IMG/VR virus record: IMGVR_UViG_3300021354_000001
Coordinates: 64,067-113,645 of that record
Reading direction: 5' to 3' (one strand)
DNA from: a virus
Length of the DNA stretch: 49,579 bases
Position numbers and translations under genes: made by a program. How positions within the stretch are numbered: position 1 is the first letter of the stretch; each line of letters begins with the position of its first letter. Positions 34,065 to 40,912 of this stretch are shown piece by piece. Below the pieces are notes generated by a model. It saw only the letters and a list, made by a program, of their open reading frames with translations, was not told the DNA's origin and searched no databases.

Positions 34065-34523
34065 ATGGCAACTATTAAAAAATCTATAAAAAAGATTAAA
34101 AAAGCTCAAAATGGTGCACCAATACGTAACGGTGAACGAACTGCAGATAGTTCAAATTATTATACCAAAAAAATATTGGATAATATAGAAGCAGGTTCTA
34201 ATCTTAGAAAAGCAGGGGTTAGTGAAAAAAATCTTGCTGGATATACAAGAGAGGCTATCAAAGCAGAAGATAATTTAGACAGACAAAGTTATAAAGGAAT
34301 GGCTGGTTTTGATAAAAATGGATTTCCTGTACTTAAGAAAAAAAATGGTGGTAAAATGGCAAAAGCAAAATCTGGTGGTTCATTTCCTGATTTAAACAAA
34401 GATGGTAAAATCACCAAAGCTGATATTCTTAAAGGACGTGGTGTTATTGCTAAGAAAGGTGCAAAGGTTGGAAAAGCTAAAATGGGATGTATGTCTTGTG
34501 GTGGCAAAATGAAAAAGAAATAA
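34065..34523 (+). CDS. Basic protein of the same family with CxxC, 152 aa
   Basis: Starts MATIKKSIKKIKKAQNG, contains a helical middle (DSSNYYTKKILDNIEAG), a second basic block and FPDLNKDGKITKADIL, which looks like a single EF-hand or dockerin-type calcium loop (DLNKDGKITKADI), and ends MSCGGKMKKK with CMSC. The calcium-loop resemblance is good (D-x-N-x-D-G-x-I-x-x-x-D). Role unknown; possibly an anchored virion interior protein. Confidence 0.65.
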   Translation: MATIKKSIKKIKKAQNGAPIRNGERTADSSNYYTKKILDNIEAGSNLRKAGVSEKNLAGYTREAIKAEDNLDRQSYKGMAGFDKNGFPVLKKKNGGKMAKAKSGGSFPDLNKDGKITKADILKGRGVIAKKGAKVGKAKMGCMSCGGKMKKK

Positions 34524-34546
34524 TTAATAATTTAAAATAAAATAAA

Positions 34547-34822
34547 ATGGCTATTGCTAAAAAAGTTAAGAAATATCAAACTGGTGGTAATATAGGTGGT
34601 TCTTCTGCATCTAAAGGTCCTAAACAAACTGCAGCTCAAGATAGTGCTACAAATAAAAAAATGAATAGTGCAGTTAAATCATCTATTGGAGATGATTTTA
34701 AAAAAGCAGGAATGATACCTATAAGTGATACTGCTGGTATGAGAAAAGCAGGTATAGATATAAATAAAAGATACAAAGCTGGTGGCAAAGTTGTTAAAAA
34801 AGTAGTTTCTAAAAAGAAATAA
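34547..34822 (+). CDS. Basic protein of the same family, 91 aa
   Basis: Starts MAIAKKVKKYQTGGNIGG, contains AAQDSATNKKMN and two KAG(M/I) units, and ends YKAGGKVVKKVVSKKK. Shares the YQTG/AQxG, QDS and AGGK elements with its upstream neighbours. Confidence 0.62.
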   Translation: MAIAKKVKKYQTGGNIGGSSASKGPKQTAAQDSATNKKMNSAVKSSIGDDFKKAGMIPISDTAGMRKAGIDINKRYKAGGKVVKKVVSKKK

Positions 34823-34823
34823 T

Positions 34824-35000
34824 ATGGCAGTAAAAGCTATGACAGCTGGTAAAGCTAAGAAATCAGGTGCACCTCGTAAGGCACCAAAGGTAGCTCCTCC
34901 TAAACCTATCAATGGTAATTATATGAAGGAGAGTGACAGTCCTAAGACCAAAGGAAAATCTCCTATGGCTCCTATGACTGGTAAAAAGTTATCAAAATGA
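34824..35000 (+). CDS. Lys/Pro-rich basic peptide, 58 aa
   Basis: Starts MAVKAMTAGKAKKSGAPRK, continues with KVAPPKPINGNYMKE and ends MTGKKLSK. It begins 1 nt after the previous stop and overlaps the next ATG (ATGA). Composition like the rest of the family. Confidence 0.58.
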   Translation: MAVKAMTAGKAKKSGAPRKAPKVAPPKPINGNYMKESDSPKTKGKSPMAPMTGKKLSK

Positions 35001-35086
35001 TCTGTGCTGTACATGAGATTCTTCTCATTGAAGGAGAATGTCCTAAATGTATGGAACAAAGTAATAAAAAGGCCCCTATAAATTAG
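34997..35086 (+). CDS. Tiny Cys-containing peptide, 29 aa
   Basis: MICAVHEILLIEGECPKCM, then EQSNKKAPIN. Contains CPKC, a possible metal knuckle. The ATG overlaps the preceding stop and the TAG lies within the terminator stem. Last gene of the + strand block; may be a genuine coupled microprotein. Confidence 0.45.
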   Translation: MICAVHEILLIEGECPKCMEQSNKKAPIN

Positions 35087-35097
35087 GGGCTTTTTCT
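35067..35097. terminator. Bidirectional terminator between convergent gene blocks
   Basis: GCCCCTA (35072-35078) pairs with TAGGGGC (35084-35090) around a 5-nt loop. An A-run lies on the left and a T-run on the right, so it can stop transcription from both the + strand late genes and the - strand early genes. Confidence 0.9.
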
Positions 35098-35632
35098 ATT
35101 TCTTTATTCCCCAAAAATATAAATCTTGAGGCCATGTTTCTCTAGCAATAAATTCATGCTCAGAGAAATGGTTTTCCATATCTATCTCTTCACGAACATC
35201 TTGTTCTGTGAGATTCATGTAATAATCATTTTCTATTAAGGATGTAAATGGAGAGTCTTGAGGACTTGTTCTACGTGTACCATGTTCAGGTCTTCCTGTT
35301 GTAGCACAGCTAAACAAAAACACTCCCCCTAGTTTAGTTAAAGCAATACAGTTTTTAATTGTATCCTTCCAGAACTCATCATGTTCAAAGCACTCAGCTG
35401 ATATAACAATATCAAATCCTTCAGAGTCTTTGAATTCATGTCCTCTACATACAATATCTACATTCTTTCCTGCACCAATATCTACACCAATGTATTTATA
35501 ATCTGTAAATAAATATCTATTGTTTCCATTAATATCTAATGAACCAATATCTAGCACTCTACAATTAACAAACTTTTCAGGAAACTTATCTTTTACATAT
35601 GTCATGAATGTTCTTTGTTCTGGATGTGCCAT
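35096..35632 (-). CDS. SAM-dependent methyltransferase
   Basis: 178 residues. Class I fold: RVLDIGSLDINGN (motif I, near residue 25), YIGVDIGAG (acidic end of strand 2), DIVISAECFEHDEF (motif IV region), and GGVFLFSCATTGRPEH. The pattern resembles methyltransferases of sugar or glycan gene clusters rather than DNA methyltransferases, since no DPPY/NPPF motif is present. It sits 1 nt after the GT2 gene, and the two may modify the same glycan. Substrate unknown. Confidence 0.8.
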   Translation of the reverse strand: MAHPEQRTFMTYVKDKFPEKFVNCRVLDIGSLDINGNNRYLFTDYKYIGVDIGAGKNVDIVCRGHEFKDSEGFDIVISAECFEHDEFWKDTIKNCIALTKLGGVFLFSCATTGRPEHGTRRTSPQDSPFTSLIENDYYMNLTEQDVREEIDMENHFSEHEFIARETWPQDLYFWGIKK

Positions 35633-35633
35633 T

Positions 35634-36377
35634 TTATAAGTTTAAATATGTCTTTAATAAATCTACATAGTCTATCTTCCAACAAGGATTTAATTGAACA
35701 TCTCCTGTAGGAATATTTCCTTTACTTCTTTCTCTTTCAATATGAGCACTGTGTCTTTGTATAGCATTGAGTTTTCCAGAATGATCTGTACCTTCACCAC
35801 TCATATGATAACCTCTACCTCCCCACATATAGAACCAACTTGCTTCTTCTTTAGGAGGTTTAGCAAACAGTCTTCCTCCATATGCATTAATGCGTTCAAT
35901 GAATGTCATATCATATCCAGCATTCTCAAGAGGATGTCCTCCTATAGCTTTCCAAGCTGACTTTCTAAACACAATACCAGAGTTACCTATCCAACCAACC
36001 TGTTCAATACCTGTAACATGACATAACACTCCTGTTTCCCAATGAATAATATTCACCTTATCAGTCATGTATTTAGCTACATTTTTTAAATGGTGTGGTA
36101 GAGCTACATCATCATCATCCCATTGACATATTATATCTCCTTGGCATAATTCTGTTGCATAGTTTTCCTTTTCACCTATAGTATCAAATGTTTTGTCTAG
36201 GTTAAATATCTTAATTTGAGGATGATCAAATACAAGAGTTTGTAAAGGATAATCATTAACTATTATAAGCTCACATCTATCTGCAGGATAGTCTTGCTTG
36301 AGGAAAGATTCAACACTCTCCTCAAGCGTAACTATTCTACCATAGGTTATACATTTACATGATATAAATGGATACAT
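35634..36377 (-). CDS. GT2 family glycosyltransferase
   Basis: 247 residues from the ATG giving MYPFISCKC, located 1 nt after the upstream stop; a farther ATG would overlap that gene. GT-A features: CKCITYGRIVTLEESVESF, LIIVNDYP, a QWDDDDVALP metal/nucleotide site near residues 95-104, and GNSGIVFRKSAW. It transfers a sugar from a nucleotide donor. Together with the adjacent methyltransferase it could alter host surface glycans or phage proteins; it is distant from the fibre genes, so the target is unclear. Confidence 0.85.
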   Translation of the reverse strand: MYPFISCKCITYGRIVTLEESVESFLKQDYPADRCELIIVNDYPLQTLVFDHPQIKIFNLDKTFDTIGEKENYATELCQGDIICQWDDDDVALPHHLKNVAKYMTDKVNIIHWETGVLCHVTGIEQVGWIGNSGIVFRKSAWKAIGGHPLENAGYDMTFIERINAYGGRLFAKPPKEEASWFYMWGGRGYHMSGEGTDHSGKLNAIQRHSAHIERERSKGNIPTGDVQLNPCWKIDYVDLLKTYLNL

Positions 36378-36378
36378 A

Positions 36379-36642
36379 TTAATTGATTGCTCTAAATTTA
36401 ATAATGTCATCACCCTCTAGTGTAATCTCTGATTGATACACCTTACGTTCTCTCTTATATCCCTTCATCTTATTAGTCTTAGGATCAATTTCTGGAACAT
36501 TTTCACTACGCTCATGCATATCATCTAATAGGATTAAAAGACTGTTGTCTTCCATTTCTACAGACCTAATCACTTTGTTTAGATTAAAGCTATCTGTATA
36601 GCTTTTGTCATCTGTCTTTCTTGTGTAAAAGAATTGGCTCAT
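36379..36642 (-). CDS. Hypothetical protein, 87 aa
   Basis: Unrecognised. Starts MSQFFYTRKTDDKSYTDSF and contains LLILLDDMHERSENVPEID and ITLEGDDIIKF. Mixed strands and charged loops, no membrane segment. Overlaps the upstream lipoprotein gene by ATGA and is therefore probably co-translated with it. Confidence 0.65.
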   Translation of the reverse strand: MSQFFYTRKTDDKSYTDSFNLNKVIRSVEMEDNSLLILLDDMHERSENVPEIDPKTNKMKGYKRERKVYQSEITLEGDDIIKFRAIN

Positions 36643-37076
36643 TTTATTTTGTTTATTTGGTTATAAAATCCTTCTGAGAGATATTGCATTTCATATGCAT
36701 ACACTTCTTCTGTAGTGTCATTAAATGGTACACCAGCCCAATGCATTATATCAATTGTAGCATGTAAAAGCTCATGATTAATAACAGATATATTAGCATT
36801 ATATGGAATCCATATAATAGGAGATTTACCATCTATTGTAGTGAATGTAGTGGCTCTAGAATCAAATGCTTCTGATATAATTGTACTATCTAGATTCTCT
36901 CTAACATATCTAAGAGCAAATGCTGTATCATCTGTAACAATCACTTTTACGTTAAGATCAAATGTACCACTATTGATTGTAATCAATTGATATCTAGTAC
37001 CTAATCCACTATTTTTACAAGAACATATTCCTATTATTCCTGCAATTACAAATAGTAATTTAAATTTATTTACCAT
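36639..37076 (-). CDS. Predicted lipoprotein with HExxH metallopeptidase motif
   Basis: 145 residues. The N-terminal signal (KFKLLFVIAGIIGICSC) ends in a lipobox-like GICSC with Cys20 as the lipidation site. HELLH at 101-105 gives the zinc ligands His101 and His105 and the catalytic Glu102. A third ligand could be Glu123 or Glu124 (TTEEVYAYE). The protein looks like a small gluzincin-type zinc protease fold placed in the host envelope. In a - strand, presumably early, operon it could act on host surface proteins, for example in superinfection exclusion; this role is inference. Confidence 0.62.
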   Translation of the reverse strand: MVNKFKLLFVIAGIIGICSCKNSGLGTRYQLITINSGTFDLNVKVIVTDDTAFALRYVRENLDSTIISEAFDSRATTFTTIDGKSPIIWIPYNANISVINHELLHATIDIMHWAGVPFNDTTEEVYAYEMQYLSEGFYNQINKIK

Positions 37077-37719
37077 ATTCTAGTTCTAATATTTTACCTA
37101 CTAAATCAGATCTATGATTTTCTTTAAGCTTAATCCATTTAACTTCTTCTAGTTTTTTAGAAAGCTCAATAGCATAAGATAGTCCATTCATACCATGAGT
37201 GCTAATATCAGTTTGTTCATTATCGCCATTGATAATAATCTTACCTGTCTTACCTAACCTAGTTAGAATAGCAAGCATTTCAGCTTTAGATAAATTCTGG
37301 GCTTCTTCTACAATAAGAAGATCATCCACTGTCTTACCCCTGATAAACTGTACAGGATACGCTAGAATTTTCTTCTCAGCTACAAGTTCCTCCACCTTTA
37401 ACTTCTCATGGCATTTAATTAGGTTTTCCATAAAAGCTTCTAAATAAGGATTAAACTTGTCCTCTAAAGCCCCAGGTAAAAATCCCATAGAATTACCCAC
37501 TTCTATAGTGGCTCTAGTAACAAACACCTTGTCACATTCTTTTTTAAACAAAAAGTCTAAAGCACACTGAGCTGAGACTAAAGATTTACCACATCCAGCT
37601 CTACCTGTTATAACTACTATTTGATTCTCTCTAATAAGCCTTTTAGCTTCTTTTTGTTCATCATTTAATTGTAACTTATACTTGATATCATTTTTACGTT
37701 CTCTATTGGGTTCTTTCAT
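37066..37719 (-). CDS. phoH: PhoH-like ATPase
   Basis: 217 residues. Walker A GRAGCGKS near residue 40, FVTRATIEVG and MGFLPGALEDKFNPYLE (typical PhoH segments), Walker B LLIVEEAQNL, and IINGDNEQTD with a final KENHRSDLVG. PhoH-like proteins are P-loop RNA helicase/nuclease-associated ATPases widespread in phages. Exact phage function is not established. Overlaps both neighbours, so it is part of the recA-dut operon. Confidence 0.9.
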   Translation of the reverse strand: MKEPNRERKNDIKYKLQLNDEQKEAKRLIRENQIVVITGRAGCGKSLVSAQCALDFLFKKECDKVFVTRATIEVGNSMGFLPGALEDKFNPYLEAFMENLIKCHEKLKVEELVAEKKILAYPVQFIRGKTVDDLLIVEEAQNLSKAEMLAILTRLGKTGKIIINGDNEQTDISTHGMNGLSYAIELSKKLEEVKWIKLKENHRSDLVGKILELEYGK

Positions 37720-38110
37720 ATTTCTTTTTTAAATATTCACGTCTTTTATTTATTTCATCATACTTGTATATATCACTTTCCACATTAGTGTGTTCATCCA
37801 GTGTCAAAAGTATGATATTTTCCTCATCTAATTTAGCTTGAGGGTATTTTTCTTTAGGAAGAATATGATGAAAGAATGTAGATAGAGGTTCTTTTCCTAA
37901 ATGGTCTCCACTAACCTCAGACTTATGCGTTCTTTCTTTCCATATAGATAGAAAGAAATCTTGCATCTGTTGAATACTCTCAATATTTTGGGCAGACTTA
38001 TTTGGAATAATCAACATTTTAGTCTGAGCTAGTGGTTTCCTGGTTTTATGGATAAAACAATGGGTTCCTTCACAATTTTTACCACAGGTTAAACATTTAC
38101 TTTTAGCCAT
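37703..38110 (-). CDS. HNH-type/NinG-like nuclease
   Basis: 135 residues. N-terminal zinc-binding motif CLTCGKNCEGTHCFIH. The middle has SEVSGDHLGK and FFHHILPKEKYP, then ENIILLTLDEHTNVE, which together resemble the HNH core of NinG/Rap-like phage recombination nucleases. Located next to phoH and near recA and a PD-(D/E)XK exonuclease, so a role in recombination or DNA processing is likely. The catalytic His is probably within FHH. Confidence 0.7.
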   Translation of the reverse strand: MAKSKCLTCGKNCEGTHCFIHKTRKPLAQTKMLIIPNKSAQNIESIQQMQDFFLSIWKERTHKSEVSGDHLGKEPLSTFFHHILPKEKYPQAKLDEENIILLTLDEHTNVESDIYKYDEINKRREYLKKKYERTQ

Positions 38111-38490
38111 TATTTAACTCCTGAATAGTGATACAAGCAAGTTCTGTCTCTATTAATCAACTTAGCTGCTTTGCGAATATTAATTTTATTATATAGTATT
38201 AAAGAAGAATATTCCATTACAGCTTTTTTCTCTTTATCATACTCACTGTATTGTAATCTATGTTTTCTATCTCGTATTATATTAATATCAGCTTTATGTT
38301 TTGTTACACATTCATCAAGTAGCTGTTGTGGATCCAAAGGTCTTCTATCATCTTCACCTCTCACTATTATACCTCTCTCATATCTAGGTAGGCCCTTCAT
38401 AGCCATCCAATCAATATGTAACTTCTTATCATATAGAGCTAAGAACTCACGTTGGTATTCTTTAATCTTTGTTAATTCTACTGAATCCAT
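38110..38490 (-). CDS. Putative HTH DNA-binding protein, 126 aa
   Basis: The N-terminal half is charged and helical. The C terminus (IRKAAKLINRDRTCLYHY) forms a helix-turn-helix that resembles the DnaA box-binding signature (RDxTxxxHH-like) by eye. No ATPase domain. It could bind the phage origin or an operator, but no target is visible. Shares one base with the next gene. Confidence 0.55.
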   Translation of the reverse strand: MDSVELTKIKEYQREFLALYDKKLHIDWMAMKGLPRYERGIIVRGEDDRRPLDPQQLLDECVTKHKADINIIRDRKHRLQYSEYDKEKKAVMEYSSLILYNKINIRKAAKLINRDRTCLYHYSGVK

Positions 38491-38708
38491 TATTTGATTT
38501 TTTCATAATATGTATATCCCACTCTAGTGTTATACATATCAATTAGGAAATTAATGTCTTTCTTCCATTCCTTATACTCTTTAGTACGTTTGTTTGCAGG
38601 AGTTATTGAATCAAGTCTCTTGATTTCTTCTCTTACATCAGGAAGGTTAACATATTGTTTTTTAAAAAGCTTTATATCAGCTTCTGTAACATTTGATATT
38701 ATACTCAT
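38490..38708 (-). CDS. Hypothetical protein, 72 aa
   Basis: Unrecognised. Charged and helical, with KLFKKQYVNLPDVREEIKRL and EYKEWKKDINFLIDMY. Situated between dut and the HTH gene in the same tightly packed operon. Confidence 0.6.
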   Translation of the reverse strand: MSIISNVTEADIKLFKKQYVNLPDVREEIKRLDSITPANKRTKEYKEWKKDINFLIDMYNTRVGYTYYEKIK

Positions 38709-38713
38709 AGCAT

Positions 38714-39163
38714 TTATTTGATTCCTGTACTACCAAATCCACCAGTTCCTCTAGTGCTATTTGATAATTCATCTGTTTCTACAAATTTAACACTCATCAC
38801 TTCTTCAAAATATATCTGTGCCACTCTATCACCTACACCATAAGGAAGAGGATTACTAGTCATATCTTCTTTCAAAGATGATAGTATTATCATCCATTCA
38901 CCACGATAGTCACTATCAATAACACCAAAGCTATTATTCATAACCCATTCATGTTTTGTTAGATTGCTTCTGGGAACAATGATTCCTTTATATCCTTCAG
39001 GGATTTCTGTAGAGAACCCTAGTCCTATACAAATTTTGTTAGGACTAGGAAATGTTATACTATGAGCATATACATCATAACATGCTGCATTTTCAGAACC
39101 TTTTACAGGCATTAATGTATTATATTCCTTCTTCTTAAATTTCACTAATAACATCTTCTTCAA
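38714..39163 (-). CDS. dut: dUTP diphosphatase (dUTPase)
   Basis: 149 residues of the trimeric dUTPase family. ACYDVYA (motif 1), PRSNLTKH (motif 2), GVIDSDYRGEW (motif 3, uridine pocket), GDRVAQIYF (motif 4) and the C-terminal GTGGFGSTG (motif 5, P-loop-like lid). Converts dUTP to dUMP, keeping uracil out of phage DNA and feeding dTMP synthesis. The start overlaps the end of recA by 29 nt in another frame. Confidence 0.95.
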   Translation of the reverse strand: MKKMLLVKFKKKEYNTLMPVKGSENAACYDVYAHSITFPSPNKICIGLGFSTEIPEGYKGIIVPRSNLTKHEWVMNNSFGVIDSDYRGEWMIILSSLKEDMTSNPLPYGVGDRVAQIYFEEVMSVKFVETDELSNSTRGTGGFGSTGIK

Positions 39164-40172
39164 TTTTGATTTCAGTTTTATTAATTTTGTTTATAATTTG
39201 CTCTTTAACAGAAGCATAGAATTCTTCATTATCCATTAACATTGCTTTGAACTCTTCAAGATCATATTTAATCTCATTAAAAGTGAATGTTTTACCATAC
39301 TTTCTACCAAGTTCAAAATCATTTAAAAGATCCATGATTTCCTTTAGTTTATCAATACCTACACCATAAACAATTTCAAATTGTGTTAATCTATAAGGAG
39401 CAGACATTTTGTTCTTAGTACATTTCACCTTAGTGATGTTACCATATTGAACATCTCCTTCTTTAGCTGCAGATTTACTCACCTCAATTCTTACATCACT
39501 GTAAAACTTAAGAGCATGTCCTCCTTGTGTAGTGGTTGGATTACCAAACATCATACCTATCTTCTCACGATATTGACTAACAACAATAACACAAACATTG
39601 TGTTCTGATAGAGCACTCTTTAATTTTGGATAGGCATTACTATTTAACAATGCTTTCTTACCAATTGAGCTATCACCAACATCACCATCTAACACCTTCT
39701 TAGGAATCAATGATGAATCTGAATCAATGATAACAAGATCAATGTCTCCTGTGTTAATCATATCCATAGCAACCTGGAAACCTTCCTCACCACAACTTGG
39801 TTGAGCAATTAACATTTTAGATGTATCAACACCAATAGCCTCAAAATACTTTTTGTCTACAGCATGCTCACCATCAATGTATAACACTGTTCCACCCTTC
39901 TTTTGGCACTCAGCAACAGCATGTCCACATATTGTAGACTTACCTGAACCTTCCCAGCCCATCAACTCATAGAGCTTACCCTTAACAAACCCACCAACAC
40001 CAAGTGTAATACTATCAAAGCCTACACTACCAGTGGAAATTAAATCATAATTACCATTTGATTTACTGTCTAATGTAAGAACAGTTCCTTCACCATAAGC
40101 TTTATTTAGCTTATCTAGTGCATCTTGAAATTTAGAGATTGAGCCCTCTTGAGCCTTAGCTGCTTTTGCCAT
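39135..40172 (-). CDS. recA: RecA/UvsX-like recombinase
   Basis: 345 residues. Walker A GWEGSGKST near residue 70, YIDGEHAVDKKYFEAIG, LVIIDSDSSLIPK (Walker B), VIVVSQYREKIGMMFGNPTTTQGG (loop region with the conserved Gly and Thr) and KFYSDVRIEV. Promotes strand exchange during phage recombination and repair. It heads an operon running through dut, the HTH gene, the NinG-like gene, phoH, the lipoprotein, the GT2 and the methyltransferase, all overlapping or nearly so. Confidence 0.95.
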   Translation of the reverse strand: MAKAAKAQEGSISKFQDALDKLNKAYGEGTVLTLDSKSNGNYDLISTGSVGFDSITLGVGGFVKGKLYELMGWEGSGKSTICGHAVAECQKKGGTVLYIDGEHAVDKKYFEAIGVDTSKMLIAQPSCGEEGFQVAMDMINTGDIDLVIIDSDSSLIPKKVLDGDVGDSSIGKKALLNSNAYPKLKSALSEHNVCVIVVSQYREKIGMMFGNPTTTQGGHALKFYSDVRIEVSKSAAKEGDVQYGNITKVKCTKNKMSAPYRLTQFEIVYGVGIDKLKEIMDLLNDFELGRKYGKTFTFNEIKYDLEEFKAMLMDNEEFYASVKEQIINKINKTEIKIEEDVISEI

Positions 40173-40193
40173 ATTTAATTGTTTTTGTGTTTA

Positions 40194-40201
40194 CAAATAT
40201 A
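40194..40201 (-). promoter_or_regulatory. Promoter -7 element for the recA operon
   Basis: TATATTTG on the - strand, about 20 nt upstream of the recA ATG. No clear TTG lies 19-22 nt farther up, so the -33 part is weak or activator-dependent. Confidence 0.5.
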
Positions 40202-40250
40202 CTAATTTTTCTGTGAATATTGACATCTTTTCTACATTACTTTATGAAAT

Positions 40251-40283
40251 AAAAAACCCCAGAATAGATATTCCAGGGTTTTG
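40251..40283 (-). terminator. Terminator of the HNH cassette
   Basis: AAAACCC (40253-40259) pairs with GGGTTTT (40276-40282), with an inner GAATA/TATTC stem. On the - strand it is followed by a run of T. It closes the single-gene HNH unit before the recA promoter. Confidence 0.8.
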
Positions 40284-40328
40284 ACAAATCACAATTAAAA
40301 TGAAAGAAAACAAACGAACACACAAATA

Positions 40329-40838
40329 TTATACTATTTCACATGCACCTATCAACTTGCACACATTTATGAAATAAGTTTGATCAAAATTATTTTTCAT
40401 TCTGTTAACATCTTTATGAACAAGTTGAACATTATCTAGAGTATACTCTTTTAAACTATCTATTCTATCTATAGAACAAGTATGACCTTTACCATCATCA
40501 CAAAATCCTATAGTTACTCTTGAGAGTGCACATTTTTTATTTTGTTTTATCCAAAGAGCATGTATATCTTGAATAGTTATATCTCCAGTTCTTTTGTTAT
40601 TAGTTCTTTTGTTAGCTCTCTTAAAATATTTACTAAACCAACCATATGGAATTTCTTCATATCCTTTCCATTGACTGTTGTTTTCTTTTTTAGTATTTCT
40701 TTTAGAGCTTTTATTAGCTATTACACTTCTACAAGATTTACACATACCATTTCTATTCTTAGCTGTCCAATAAGATTTATAACTCTGATACTCAATCTCA
40801 ACACTACATATTCTGCAGGTATGTTTATACGTTTTCAT
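40329..40838 (-). CDS. HNH endonuclease, free-standing
   Basis: 169 residues. N-terminal zinc-type cysteines CRIC and CKSC. The HNH core reads KCALSRVTIGF, TCSIDRIDSLKEYTLDNVQLV, then KDVNRMKNNF, as in phage homing HNH enzymes. It has its own near-perfect promoter and terminator between recA and the ribonucleotide reductase. The predicted transcription start falls at or next to the ATG, so the message may be leaderless. Probably a selfish mobile gene rather than part of the operons around it. Confidence 0.85.
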   Translation of the reverse strand: MKTYKHTCRICSVEIEYQSYKSYWTAKNRNGMCKSCRSVIANKSSKRNTKKENNSQWKGYEEIPYGWFSKYFKRANKRTNNKRTGDITIQDIHALWIKQNKKCALSRVTIGFCDDGKGHTCSIDRIDSLKEYTLDNVQLVHKDVNRMKNNFDQTYFINVCKLIGACEIV

Positions 40839-40843
40839 ACCTG

Positions 40844-40873
40844 CAAATATATGTATAATGTTTATATCTTCAA
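40844..40873 (-). promoter_or_regulatory. Consensus promoter of the HNH gene
   Basis: On the - strand TTG (40873-40871), a 19-nt spacer and TATATTTG (40851-40844), only 5 nt before the ATG. Best match to the Bacteroidota consensus in the window. Confidence 0.85.
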
Positions 40874-40912
40874 AGGAAGATATGTTAATAAATTGTTAAC
40901 CTTTGAAGATAT
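40864..40912. repeat. 13-bp perfect inverted repeat
   Basis: ATATCTTCAAAGG (40864-40876) and CCTTTGAAGATAT (40900-40912), 23-nt spacer. One arm touches the reductase stop codon and the other contains the -33 TTG of the HNH promoter. As RNA it could end reductase transcription, although no U-run follows directly. As DNA it could be an operator. Confidence 0.8.
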
